Assembly: GCA_907164885.2 (NCBI GenBank)
Contig: OU015493.1
Span: 63,449,275-63,513,274, forward strand
Direction: 5' to 3'
Origin: Dolomedes plantarius
Taxonomy: Eukaryota; Arthropoda; Arachnida; Araneae; Dolomedidae
Length of the DNA stretch: 64,000 nt
Shown here: one piece after another, positions 15,001-28,961 of the stretch
How positions within the stretch are numbered: position 1 is the stretch's first letter
Layout: every line of letters begins with the position of its first letter
The notes under the pieces: model-generated
Seen by the model: the letters and a program-made list of their open reading frames with translations, nothing else
Told to the model about the DNA's origin: nothing
Database searches by the model: none
Position numbers and translations under genes: made by a program

Positions 15001-18000
15001 CATTTAATCTTAAACAGTATACATTTTTTTTAAAATATGCACTTAAATAATGAGTTATTTATTAACAATTAAAATTAAGCTCTCATTATTTCATAGAAAT
15101 AAACCTTTAAGATAAAAGGTCAAAATATAAGATCTGCCTGAGGGAATCATAAGTTATGCTGATACTTTTGCTACAAACCCATTGCATAACATATACAATT
15201 AAAAACTTAAAAGAGATTATAAAACAAAAGTAAAATTAATAATGATTTATAATCAAGTATCTCTTAACAATGTTCAAATAAACTCAACGACATGACCAGA
15301 AAAATGTACAACCGCTTTAGCAGCTAAGTTTTGGTTTGGTTTAGAGCGCTATGGTCAATTTTTGCTACATGAAGGCTATAGCAGCTAAAAGGTACCATGT
15401 TATCCTGTCTTAATATTAGACAGCAATATACATACCAGAATGATCACTATAGAAAACTAACGACAAAATAAAGAGTTCCCTACACAATGAAATACAAAAA
15501 TTTGTAATTAATCAAACCTTCTAAAAATATAGATTTAATGCAAATTATTATATTTTTATCCATTATCGTCATTAATCACAGTTCTTGATTTCTCATGCTC
15601 TTAAAGGTAAAATCCAACTAACCAAAGGACAAACTCAAAATCATGAATGAAAAATAAATTACATTTGACACTAGCCATACGATATTGTGTTTGAACGCAC
15701 ATCAGCATTTGAAATAATAACATGAAATAATATGGAATACTCACTTTAGGCATCATATAGAATTCCATAGCCATAGTTACAACATTCAGACCGATAACTG
15801 CAGCGATGGCCAGATCAAAATATTTGCTTGTTATGATGTTATGAGTGAAAAGGCGAGGTTTTGAATAATTAATATAATACGGTGGTTCCCGCATCTCTGG
15901 AAAAAAGTAATACAATATGTAACTTACCATTTTAAGAATTAAAGCCATTATTAAACTAGAGAGAAAACTTAAATTTCTAAGCATTTAAATGAATTTCATA
16001 GGCATTAAAACACTGCATACCAAACTTCAGTAAATTATTTTCAAGACTAATCACGTAACTCCTAATTCAATTATTAAATTTAAAAAGTCAATAATAAGGA
16101 GCAACCAACAAAACTTTGAAAGCAGGGGTATACAGAAATTTAGCTCCATTACAGGCTTCTATATAGCTACGAAATGGAAAATTCACGTAAACAGAAATGC
16201 GTTTAAAGTCAGGATCTAAAGGTCTCGACTTCATACATATTTCAGCGCTAATTTATTTATTTACTTTTCTGAGCTGCACGGTCGCAGTGAAATTTACAGT
16301 TAAATTCCATTTAACCGGTAGTAAAAAATGTTTCTAAAATACAAAGATATTAAAAAAAGATAGTAAAAATAAAAAAAAAATCTATGATTTTTAAAAATTT
16401 TTTTAAAACTAAAATAATATAGCAGTTTTGTTCAATTTCCATATTACCTTTACAAGTTAATGGTGTGGTACAAATCATCCTTCGCTATTCGTTAAAATCT
16501 GATTATTGAGTTCGATGACCTAATTTTGTTGAGGTTGCATTTATTTCTGCCTCTTCTCAGTGGCGCACCCAAGATTTTTTCTTGGGGGGGGGGGGCGAGA
16601 TGAATGGATAAAAATATTTATAATGCATGGGGGGGGCGAGATGAACGAATAAAAATATTTATAATGCAAAATCAATATTTCTACTCCTTTGGGGGGGGGG
16701 GGGCAGTCAGATGCTTCACATTCTAGCTGGAACAAAAGGTCTAGTTTACCTCGCTGTTGTAGAAATCGCCAGCTTCTTTTACTCAAGTTGCACACAAAAA
16801 TTTCCTCGCCATTATGAGTCTTACGTAATAGCTGAACTTCGTCTTTTATTTGTATATAACGTTATCAAAGCATTATATATTGCCGAATTAAAAATATTGA
16901 TGTTTCAGAAATGAATTTTGGGGACGTTAAAATAGTTATGAATTTCCTGACTGATTTTGCGCATAATTGGATAATAATTTTTTGTCTGTTAGCTTTAGCG
17001 TCTTTCTTGCGTCGTTCCATCCAACATCCGCCTGTCATGTATCTCGAAATTAAGAATTACTTGATGATTACTGCTTAGGGCCTGTTCACATAGGAGTCCG
17101 TTGCGGAGCGTTAAAGTATTGAAATATAGTTAACCAATGACAAACCTCCAAACGATTAGCAATGAAATTTTTAACGCCTATGATTGGTTTATTTTCGTCT
17201 CAACGTCATCTTTCCCTTAACGCTACGCAACGGACTCCTATGTGAACAGTCCCTTAAAGGACTGTTTATTTATTTCACAAGGAAAAAAATTGGAGGCAGA
17301 TGCATGTTTGATCGTAAAATACGTTTTGGGGTTGGGGCTTGCGACCTGAAACGACGGTTATATTCAGTGACTACATTTATTTAATGCAGTATCCTCAGAG
17401 TTGTTCTTAGATGGCGCTACTGATATACTGTCCACTTGCTCTTCAGACACTTTTCGGCGTTAACGCATGTTCCTCTTGCGTTCGGCAGCGGTAAGTGGCA
17501 CCTTTTCGGATTTCTCAAACTTCGCTCTCTTCATTTTATTTCATTTCGCCCACTTTTGATAGCATATAAGTTTCGTATCTGCTAACATAGTCGAGAAGCG
17601 GTTAATTTAAACACTTCTAACGGCTATAACTTTCAGAAACGTTACCGATCTTAAAGAAGGCAAGAACTTTATATAGATCCCATTGAGAAAAATTTGTAGG
17701 TACCTCACTTGTGTATCTCCAATATGTAATTTGTACGTTATGGGCGTTTGAAGATCATAGGCTGGAACAGTTCGGACTTATCTCCCCCCGTCACCCAGTC
17801 CTTCGAGCGCATGCGCGTTCTATCCTGTTTAAACTTTGGACATTCAAACGGGATATCACTTTTTCTATCCGTTAATTAGTTGCTGTTATAAATTACTATT
17901 ATTTTCCTTATTCAAAAACTCCAGGATAGCTTTCCCTGAGCGACCGATTTGAAGGACATATTCGGCTATGGCATGTCAGAATTATTGAATTCCTGTTTTA

Positions 18001-21000
18001 TAACAATGTTAAGTGTTTAAAAGTAATTGACATGATTTGTTTTTCATTTCCGCAATGTTTTACTCTTGGACACGATGTACTTGTTAACAGTCATCCTGTA
18101 AGTCAACAGTCTCTAGAGGACGAAACTTAGTCTTGATATGATAATAGAAATATTGCTAAATAAATGACCGTGGACATTGCTGAGCTATTTAGGATTCGGC
18201 GTCAATTAATTCAAGTCCATTCATAAATTAAACTGATGGGAAAATTCCACGATAGGTCAGCGAGTGCTTAAAGGAAGCGGTGAAATTGTCTGCTGAATCT
18301 CATGAAATAAAGATAATATTACTGTATCGGATTGAAGATATAAAAATGTGAAGAAATGAAAAGGAGTAAATTTCTGTGGGTACATCCTCCTATTGTAGAG
18401 TAAAGATACCAAGTTAGTACAAAGCAACAGAAAAATCTTCTTTCTAGATACCTAGTCAGTACGCTAATTAAATAAAATTGTTTGCGCATTGAGCTGTGTC
18501 TATAGTAAAAGTGTGAAACTGTCCAGAAATTTGAAAAACTTCAAAACTTCTAGAAGATTGAGGAAAAAAAAGATGTTTTTGAGGAATCAAGAATTGTTGA
18601 GAGCAACTTTTGACTTACACTGACCGACACTCTGAAACAAGCACCGATATAGAATTCCTATGTTTTAAGTTTTCTCCACAACATATTTAGTTTATCAAAT
18701 GATCTATATTTTTGACTCACCAAATTTCAGAAAATTGTTCTTCAAATATCATGTCTGTCGAATAAATACGAGGCACATTAAAGAAAAAAAGGTTTTGTTG
18801 ATAACACCAAAATCGTTTGTTGATAGCCAGCCAACACAGCTGTGCATTCATTGTAACATCTAATTTTAATGGACCCGTTACATTTTTTTTCGAGGCGAAA
18901 TGTCACTTATCACATTGTGATCCCTGGTTTGGGGAAATTTCAAGTAAGAAATACGTCGATCTCGTATCTAAAGTTTCCCACAACTCCCTCACCATAACGG
19001 GTCCATTTTACAATGCAGCAGCAAGTAGTCATACGCTGGAGTAACGAAATTTGGTGATTTTTGTCGCTTTTTGTTAGTTTAAAAAAAAGGGAATGAAAGT
19101 GTTATATATGTGCGTGACGTGTATGAAAATGGCAAATTGAAGATTTTTGCAAGTATTGCAGTAAGCGCATGGAAAATACTGATTCTAATAACAGTCATTG
19201 TTGCAAATGTTTAAAAAATTTTTAATAGTTGCAAATGCCCAACGAAGAGAATTCTCGAACTAGATTTTCTTCCAGGTCAATTAAAGATAATCACGTGTAG
19301 GTTATCCTTTGATGTTTGATAATTTGCCATGATTCAGTTGATGAGATTAGCATTATAGATGTTTGCATTGTACATTTCTGATTGATAAACTGGCATCGTT
19401 TTTCTGTTAAACATGAGCTGCCATTCTGGACGTAAAAATGAATGAGAAAAAATTCACAATTAAATTGGTTAGGAGTTTTTAATGTCAAATTCAAAAGCCT
19501 TCTTTAAATAATTGGGCTCTTGTAAAGAAATGAGTACCCCTTTCGACGTGGTTGATAAATGTCCCAAGTGGATATAATTTATACAAACGTAGATCCCATG
19601 ATTTCATAAGTATAATTTATTTGGTGAGATGCTCGTTTATTAAAATGATATGTTATAACTGAAAATATTCGGTTAAAAAGGAATGAAATGTCGCATGCAT
19701 GTAAGGTTCTAATTTAAGGAATATGCAGCATCATAAACCCATTATTACATTCTATATTTAATAATGAAGTTTTCAATTCTTTGTCAAAGTTTCGCAGATT
19801 TGTTCTTAATCAGTTTTGAAAACTTCGCCAAACCTCGCCAAAGGGTACCCGCTTCTCTACAATAACCGATAATTGCTTCTAAACTTATCCTTAGCTGTTC
19901 AATGTTTCATTCGGTATGCTCATCATTATCTTTTAATGCCGGTTGCTTCGGGTTCATTTTGAGTTACGCATGTTCAATATACGAGAACCTCTACTCTTAA
20001 AATGTAACATTTTTTGAAAAAGGTTATTTAAATCCTTTTACCCTCTGTTGAGAGAAGAAAATATAAAAAGAAATTAAAATTACGAGAAATTTTAGATTTT
20101 GGTTTTAACTTACAGGTGTGAAATGCAATGGATTTTTCACAACTATTGCTATTTTTTAAACCAACATATCATATCTGTTTGAACAATTAAAGTAACAATT
20201 GAAAACAATAGCAAACGATAATAATAGCAGTTAAATTAGCAAAGTAGCATAACGAAATACGAATCGATATTTTCTATAAAATAAACACATCCCCTTTGCA
20301 CCAGGATGGCATATTTATAATTAACGCATAGGGTTAAATGCGGTACTTACGGAAGTTTACGGCCCCCTTGGTACCTTAAGTTCGGGGCGGCCATATTTTC
20401 GCAATGCTTTTAATATGTTATCAAATGCATTCTGTCGTCCCAATGTCTTTCTCCACATAAATTCTGCTAGGTATGATTGAAGATGATGGCGAGCAGTGCC
20501 TCTTTTTTTTATTTCGCCAGTTCGCAGAACCCCACAGTCTCTCAATATTTTGCTTGTGTACGCCCGTAGTCGGATCCAGAAAGTGGTATTTATGGTTTAC
20601 AGTCATATGATAATAACATGCTCTTTCAAGATCTTTAGTTTTATAAGCACGCCAACAGTCTGAATAAATTATGGATCGTTCCTCTACGTATTCGACTATC
20701 TTTGCTATCAGTGTGCTTGCTTCTCTATTCACTACCTCAACTGGAAAACATTCGCCAAGTTCACGGCATATCCCGCCGAATATCCACTGCTGGGGTAGAA
20801 TCCTCCCTTCGTTGTTTTTCCATCGAACGAACAGGCTTTCATCGATTTCGACAATTTTCTCAAAACCGCCAATTCGTCTTTTAGGCTGTCGGAGGAGATC
20901 CAAAGAACATGCTTCTCTCATAAAATTGTTCCAGTCAATCGTTGTTTTATCGCTGATATTTAGTTGCTCTTCGCACCACTTAATTGAAGTGAGCTCTTCA

Positions 21001-24000
21001 GCCCAACAGTAAATAAATTGCAGCGCTGTTGCGAATGGAATTCTTGATCTACTAAACCAATTATCAGATCGAATGCCTGTTTTAATTTTGCAATTCTTCA
21101 CATTGCACTGCCATATATTTCCATTGATGCAGAGTTTTATTTCGTGACCATTGACACAGTTTCGATTACGAGTAAGGTGACCAGATTTTAACATTGGTAA
21201 AGCGGGACACCACTGACCGGCGAGGGGGGGGGGAGGGATGATGTTCTTGATTAAAAATTTGGTCTGTATGGAGCAACAAAAATTTTCATAGAACGCAAAA
21301 ATAGTATTGTAATTTATATATTTTTAAATTTCAACATAAGTACAATTTACAAATATAATAAATAAAAAAAAATTATGCATAGTATTATTTTATTCTTTGG
21401 CATATTTCTCATTTGAGTGAATTTTTTTTAGTTGATTGCTGTCGTTGTTTAAAGGGCCACAAAAATTTTCACAAGAATTTGTTAAATTATATTTCACACA
21501 TAAAATAGCTTTCAAAGTCTCAATACTTAATTGTGATTTTTCTGATGTTCACACTTTATTTACCGTAGAAAAAACTCGTTCAGTCGTATCATTAGTTCCT
21601 GGTAAGGACAGTGCTTATTCCACAAATTTTAGTGCATTATTGTATGGAACATGGTTTGTTTCAAAATTTAAATTCTAACTGATCAACAATGCGAACTTTG
21701 ATAAGCAGTTCTCGATAATCAGTTCAACAATTATTTGTTATTCTTAAAGTTTAACATTATAAAATTAGCAGAAATAATATAAAACTCATATCCTGGCTAA
21801 ATAGCCACATGGCAGCCGAAAACCGTATATTCCCTTCCCGTTCTCCCGCCGTTCCCTAGCTTGTCGTGTATTCTTTCCAAAAATCGGGACTTTTTTAAAA
21901 CGACGCGCGACTAATTGTTAAAAAGCGGGACGTCTGGTCACCTTAATTACGAGGCAAAATACCTCTTTTTTAAAAGAAAAGTATAGAATCCTCTTCACTC
22001 CTCGGTAAATTGAAAATTCTCAACATTTTTAGAACAGAAAATATTAATTAATATAATACGATAAGCAATTCAGAATTCACGATAAATAACACGTGGCTCA
22101 AGGAAACCGCAACAGTTCGGAATTTCAGACCGTTTGCAATAATAACGATTTGGCGACGGTTTTCAACTATCACTGGCGATTTATCGCGGGGGCCGTAAAC
22201 TTCCGTAAATACCTTAAATGCTACAAGCAAAGCCTCAAAGAAAAAGACTGACGGCAAATGCATTAAAATTCTTCGGCACACCAAACTTCTTGTTATGTAA
22301 CAGCAATCCGAAGGGGAAGAGTTCCGTATCCTATGCCACTTGGCACGGTTTCTAAATTTTCCTTCAATCGCGGAAAACACAGAAATCGCTCTAAATCGCA
22401 GTTATAACAACCTACCTAAGCGGCGCCATTTTTTCAGTGTCATTTAGGCTTAAAACAAAATAAATTATCAAAGACAGCCCCCCCCCCAAAAAAAGAAAAT
22501 GAGAAATCACTGCATATTATATATATGTAGGTATATAGTTTTTTTTTTAATATACCCCTGCATATATAAAAATCAAGCTAAATTAAAGGAAATTTTAAAA
22601 ACAAAAACATACAAAATTACTAAATAAAATTTTAAAAAATACGTTAAATAAGAAAAAAATAGAATTTTATAACTTACCAGAGAGCCACGTTTTAGATAAT
22701 CAAGGATGGAACGGATTTCGGGTAGTCTCAGTTGCAACTGCCATTAAACCAAAAATGGGGAAACCCCAAAATGCGAAAATAAGAATTTATTTTTCGAAAA
22801 TCAGAATCACTGGGAAGTAAACCTCCTCCTCTGAATTAATTATGAAAAACCATGTAAAAATAGAAAAACTCAAAAGTAACGGATGCATGGCGAAAAAAAA
22901 TTGGCAGAGTCAAATAGACTTAATGCCTGTTCAGATAGAATCCGACAGCGTCACGTTACTCGTATTGACATTTTAAACCAATCATATGCCGTAACAATTT
23001 TGTGGTTAATCTTTTGGCGGTTTGTAATTGGTTAAATATATTTCAATACGAGTAACTCTAACGCTGACGAATTCTATGTGAACAGGACCTTACCAGAAAT
23101 CCGTCTACAGTCGAAATGACCGTTGAAAAATAAGAATATCAAGTTGATAACGTTTAAAATGACCCCGTTTTTAAAATTAAATTGATTGACTTTTAGATAA
23201 ACCCCGTGATTACCATATTCCATAAACAGCTATAAAACAACTCTACATAAACGAATGAGAAACCACCATTTTGAAATATTTGTCGCCGAAAAATAATCGC
23301 CAAATTTCTCGCATAGGATATGGGACTTCTCCTATACGTGCACTAAAAGTAACATTACGCTACAACAACAGACAATATCCATAGTTTTGGGGAAATGTTT
23401 ATTTTCCTTACTTCTGCGTTTCTTGTCCATTTTCTTCGCTCGCTTTGCTGCACGTCTGGCTTTCTCTTCTCGCTCCTGTTGCTCTCGGCAACGATGGAAA
23501 TTTTCCACCACCACACCAACGAACATGTTCAGAACAAAAAATGCGACCAACAGAAGGAAGGAAATGAAATACAGGAGCCTCCATTCGTTGTAATTTTCGA
23601 TAGGCTGAAACAATTTCGTTCAAAATCAGGTACAAAATCATTAGATTGTTTACGGTTTTGAAAGATGTGACATATTTCAATATCAAGGTAGTTATTTATC
23701 GAAAAAAAATAATACATAAAAAGAGGAATATATGAATAGTGTAGGACCAAAACTATCAATATTAATTTTTTTTTCAAAATTTAGCTAATCCTTCGTAGGA
23801 ACATGATTATTTTCCCGATTAGTGGGAAAATCTGCCTGAAAGGCAGATATAGATGGAATACCTCTTTTCAAGGTATTCCTAACTAAAAATTCAGAGGGTA
23901 TTTGTGGTTTACATTTCATGGTAGCCACAATCGTCCAACCCTTTCTCTATAATTCTTGATCAGCTTCTATTGAACAGAAGCAATTATCACAGGTTATTTT

Positions 24001-27000
24001 ATGGTTAGAGGCATTTAGTTAGTTTAACGAGTGATTGGGTTGGGATTTTTAATTTTTGCTCTCAATCTAATTTTTACCTGAACCATAGAAGGCAGGTGTC
24101 ACGAATCTCCCTTCCATACTGAAGACAAGATGTTGACTGAAGCACGTGTAGACTCATAATACCCAAGGTCGAAGGGTGGGGTCCCAGAGTTAAATAAAGA
24201 TACCCTAGATGCCTGAAAGGCAGATGTTCCCACCGAAGGGTAAGGAGGCTTTCTTATAGTGCTTCAATCAGATAAAAACGAAAATTTTTGAAAAAGGTCT
24301 ACTAATAAAAAGTTATGTGCGAATCTTTCTAGACATGATTTCAAATTAATATCTTCAAAAATACATAAGATATAGTTCGTTGTCCTTCACTGGAAAAAAA
24401 AAAGTTTGATGGAGATCGCTGGTTTTTAGGTCAAGGTCAAGATAGTAGGGTTTACGGAGTTCCTAGCAATGCGAAGCATTGCACTGCTTTTACCTCCACA
24501 CTGATAAGGAATTAATAAACTTATAGTAATTTTCCAAAGTAAACGAGTTGCCAAACATGAATTCAGAAAAATCGCACGGCTGCCGCCTGGATCCGTGATC
24601 GGTCCTAGTTTTGGCCTGCGAAGAAAATTCCGTTTCCCCGTAGAGCAAGGATAAACCGATAACTGTGTGCTAAAGAGCAGATACCTTGACGATGACTTTT
24701 GCTAAAATGAAACGGAATGACCACTTCCAATCAGGAGATTGAGTATTGGACCACTGGCTCCATTTAGAGGCAGGATAGGGAACCAAAATCGCTTTCCCAA
24801 AAGGAAGGTTTTTCCCGTATCAAAGCAATTATGTTAAGAAGGAATTAAAGGATTTAAACTTGACAGATGGGGAGCCTAGCTTCGTAAGAAGGGTCGACCA
24901 ATGCTTGCCCAATTTCACGGGTCTTTGTAGTATGATTTGAAAGGGAACTTAAAAAATTTGGTTTAAGAAGCTGAAGAAACAAAAAGTAGGCTTGGTCAGC
25001 TAATCATAAGCATTCACAGTCTCCCACGCTTCTTAGATGGTGGGAGGGAAATATCTGAACGACGTAATAAAGCTTTTGGCCTTTTCGCCGAGCTGGGAAT
25101 CTCTGGATCGTAGGAAGGAATGCTGTGAAGAATAGGATTAGTTATACGAGAGAAACTATTGTAAAATTTAAAAGCCAGTCTTTTAATTGCTGGCAGAATA
25201 GGTTTAACGCGTAGATCCTGATGAATCATGTCATTTCTGATAAAAATAGGAGCTTTAGTTACATAACGTTTGAGGACATAATTTTCGATAACTTGAAGTC
25301 TCCGTAATTGGTGGATGGATACAGCAGCGCCATATGTTAAAATGGCATACACAACTCTTGTACAGCAAAAGTTTCAATTTTGGTGACAGGTGACTGTAAT
25401 ATGAAAGGGGATCGCTGGTTTTTATCCTACACCGCTCATATATGCACAAAACAGATCTAAGCCCGAAAATTTCTTGTGATTAAATATTTTTTGACCCTAG
25501 ATAAAGAAAAAAATATTTTGATACTACAATGAACCCAGGATAATAAGTGCTAACTACTTACGGAAAACCAGGAAACAGGGATTTATAGAAACAGTCCGGT
25601 GCAAAATTTAAGCTATTCAAAGGTTTTAAATGACAGAATCATTTAAGCAAGGCTGAATTAAAATGGTGAGGTGCTCGAATTTTTAGTTTCTCTGTCGAAG
25701 AATTCTATTACAGTCAACCTTCCGCCAGAAGAGACCTGACACTGGGTTTAGGGTTGCTGTCTCGGGGAGGTCGATTCTCGAAATGAGGGGTCGGGGATAA
25801 TCAACATTCTTCACCGTCACATATTTACTCCCGTTGACCTTCTCTTCTGTAACGTTCCACCCATCATCAAAAAGGAACTCTCCCCGCATGACCTGTTTCT
25901 CAGGGATCTTCTCTTCGGAGGAAGGCAATACTTTACAATATTTACGAGCCCTGTCGAAATTTCTTCGAATTATTCTTATTTTATTTCTAATTTTAAACTT
26001 TTGCAGAGCTGGAAAAATCCGACAAACAATAAAAAATATAAACAACACAGGGATTACCCAGAGTTCAGAGTAGTTACTCTTAACTGTTATGTATATAATA
26101 AAGGAATAAACAGAAAAATTCTAAAGTAATAATTATTAATATTAGGAATAAGCATTGTTACGATTTATATTTCTTAAATTATTTTCTTTACACAATAACG
26201 TTCTATGCTACCTTTCATCTAAAAAGTTATTCCTTATCCACACAAGTCATTGTAAATATTTATTTGAAAGAAATATTTCTTCATTTTTTCTAAATATTCT
26301 TTTACAACAAATAATTTTCTATACATACCAGAAATTTTAGTTAAAGCAAGCGATTAATTGAATATTAATAAAGCTTTATTAAAATATGAACAAATTTTAT
26401 AATACTTTTAATGCTTAAAAAAAAATTCGATGTCTTAATAGTTATTAAGAGATAGCTTGAAAGTTACTACTCGTAAAAATATACGGTGATCATGTAAAGA
26501 AATAGAATTATATATATTGCTTTTTAATATTCTAAATAGTATTTAAATCAAATTAATTGAAGGTCGTTACTTGTTGATCAACCCCGACAGCATCGAGTCC
26601 GGTGTACATGATGTTTACCCAGCCGTCTTTGGAAGAGAGTACAAACAATGACATTAAGGCCTGTAGATAAAAAAAAATGCAGAAATGTATTAATATTGCA
26701 GTAGTATATTTAACAGAAATATATTAACTATGGAGTAAGAAACACTAAATCAAGATCCTTGCAGTTAAAATATTAATAGTCCTTCTAAATTACATATTTG
26801 TTAAAAAAAGGGACTGATTAATAGTATACAGTATATATTGTTACGAATTTTGTAAATATTGCATTTTGTTTCGTTAAAATGGCTTCTATGGAAGAGCTCC
26901 TCTAGCTATGTATTTAACATGGGAGTCTATGGGAATCTCGCCAAATATGAGAGTTATCGCCAAATTGGTGATGGATTTAGTGACTTATTTTGGTCACCAA

Positions 27001-28155
27001 ATTTGGCAATATTTCGCCAACTTGTCGGCTAAACATTTTTGAAAGTTTCTAGAAATATATAGCTGAGACTGACCTTATAGAGGGAGATTTGAAAATCTAT
27101 AAATATACCTGACATTGGCATTGGAACTCAGTTCAATTTCCTAGTGAGAATTGAATGTAATGAAATTGCGTTGATTGGCGTGTATTGTATTGAAAACTCT
27201 GGTATCCTGACTTGTGTTTTTAGAATTTTCTGCTGTATAGAAGACAGTTGTTAGGTGTTTTATGTTTGAATTTGTATATTCGCCTGAAGAATTTACAGCA
27301 TAATAAATATATTTTCTGTGAACTTTCTGAAGAGATTTTATTCTATCCTATCGAACCCAGGAAAACGGAACAATATACATATATACATCCGATTCTCTTT
27401 TTGCACTTTTATTAAAAACTTTAACAGGGTTAAAAGAAAATTATTATTGTGTTGCACTATAGCTTATATTGAGTGTAATGTTATCAGAGAGTATTTCAGA
27501 CAATGTAGTCCACATTAGGCTATAGTTGTGATCATGAAGTTGTGGTTCCACGATCAGCAAGTACAATTCTATGTAGAAAGTGTCCAACTAGCCAGCGAAC
27601 TTGCAAATCATTTCCTTACGAATGATGACAATGTCGAACGAGCTGTGCCATTCCAACGGGATTTAAAAATGATTATGGCACGTTATGATGAATCACATAA
27701 CGAACTCACAAAAAGAAAATCACAGCGTTTGATAACCGAATTCGTATTCAAAACCGGTGAAACAAAAGAAACACAAGGTGTTCATTTTTTTTTCAAAATG
27801 TACTTGTAGATAGTATATAATTAATATTTACATAGACGAGAGGGATTTTTCGGCTCCGAAAAACTACAGTAAACATGGACGTTTATTGTTTAGTAGTGAC
27901 ACTGAATGACTGAATGATTATGTTAAATGTATGTATGTATAAATAAAAAATAAAATACATTTATTTTTAAGAACTTTTTCTATTTAAAAAATTACCCGTA
28001 TAAACGTAATTAATGTAAGATTTGTGGATTATTAAGTATATTTGGATCGAACCTATCACCAATTTTTATACGTTCACTGTAACACTTTTATTTTAATAAA
28101 ATTTTTTTTTCTTTTGGGGTGGGGGACGCTAGTCCCTGGAAAAGAGAATCGGGTG

Positions 28156-28205
<50 letters not shown>

Positions 28206-28923
28206 CTGTAGAATTTTCAAGAAATAAAGTTTATTTCCTTTGTGGAAAATTCAATCTTTTAAAATAATCTTACTGCAAAGAAACATTGTCTCCATATTAT
28301 TTTTAAAATAAATAAAAACTGCTTATTTTGCTATTGATTATGGAGCATGTAAGTGACTAGACTAGCTAGTTGAGCAAAGAGTTATTGTCCCCAAAACCTA
28401 GATAGAAAATATGAAAAAAGAAATTTAAAGTCAAAATGTATAGAAATCATGAAATATTTTCTTAAAATATCAGGAGCTTCATTTTTTATGAGTAATTTTT
28501 CTCCTGTCTATACTATAATAAAGGCCGTTCACATGGTGTAGTGGTTAGCGATCTGTTCTGTCACGAAGTGGGCTTGGGCACAAATCTAAAATAAGGCCTG
28601 GTCGTCTCCTTGTCGTCCCCTAGGGAGTAATGCTGGCTCACCTACAGGGGGATCCCATAATAAAATAGACAGTTAAATAACTGTGAATAACAAAAGGTGA
28701 ATGGCATTAGACTCTAAAAAAAATAATTTTTTTGAAGTGATGGTGATTGAAATGGAAATAATTCAATATAACGACAGTAGATGGCAGCACTAGAATATAG
28801 TTAATACATACGCAGAATCCACTTGAGTAGAAGGGATTTTTTCATATGTGTTTTGAAAGTTCAGAAGAAGTGAAAGCATTTTCGGTTGAGGGATGGTACA
28901 TGCATCTAACTCTTCCAATCAAA

Positions 28924-28961
<38 letters not shown>

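Larger units (their letters stand above)
20342..22213 (-). mobile_element. Merlin DNA transposon with TIRs and 8 bp target duplication
   Basis: The termini GGTACTTACGGAAGTTTACG (20342) and CGTAAACTTCCGTAAATACC (ending 22213) are inverted repeats that continue into GCCCCC. TTAAATGC flanks both ends (20334-20341, 22214-22221), an 8 bp duplication as expected for Merlin (IS1016 group). Without the nested hAT element the original is about 1.09 kb, the usual size for the family. It sits in intron 12. Confidence 0.95.

Noticed and set aside
20671..21012. 113-codon plus-strand open frame
   Set aside because: It is the antisense shadow of the Merlin transposase, whose catalytic motifs are on the minus strand.
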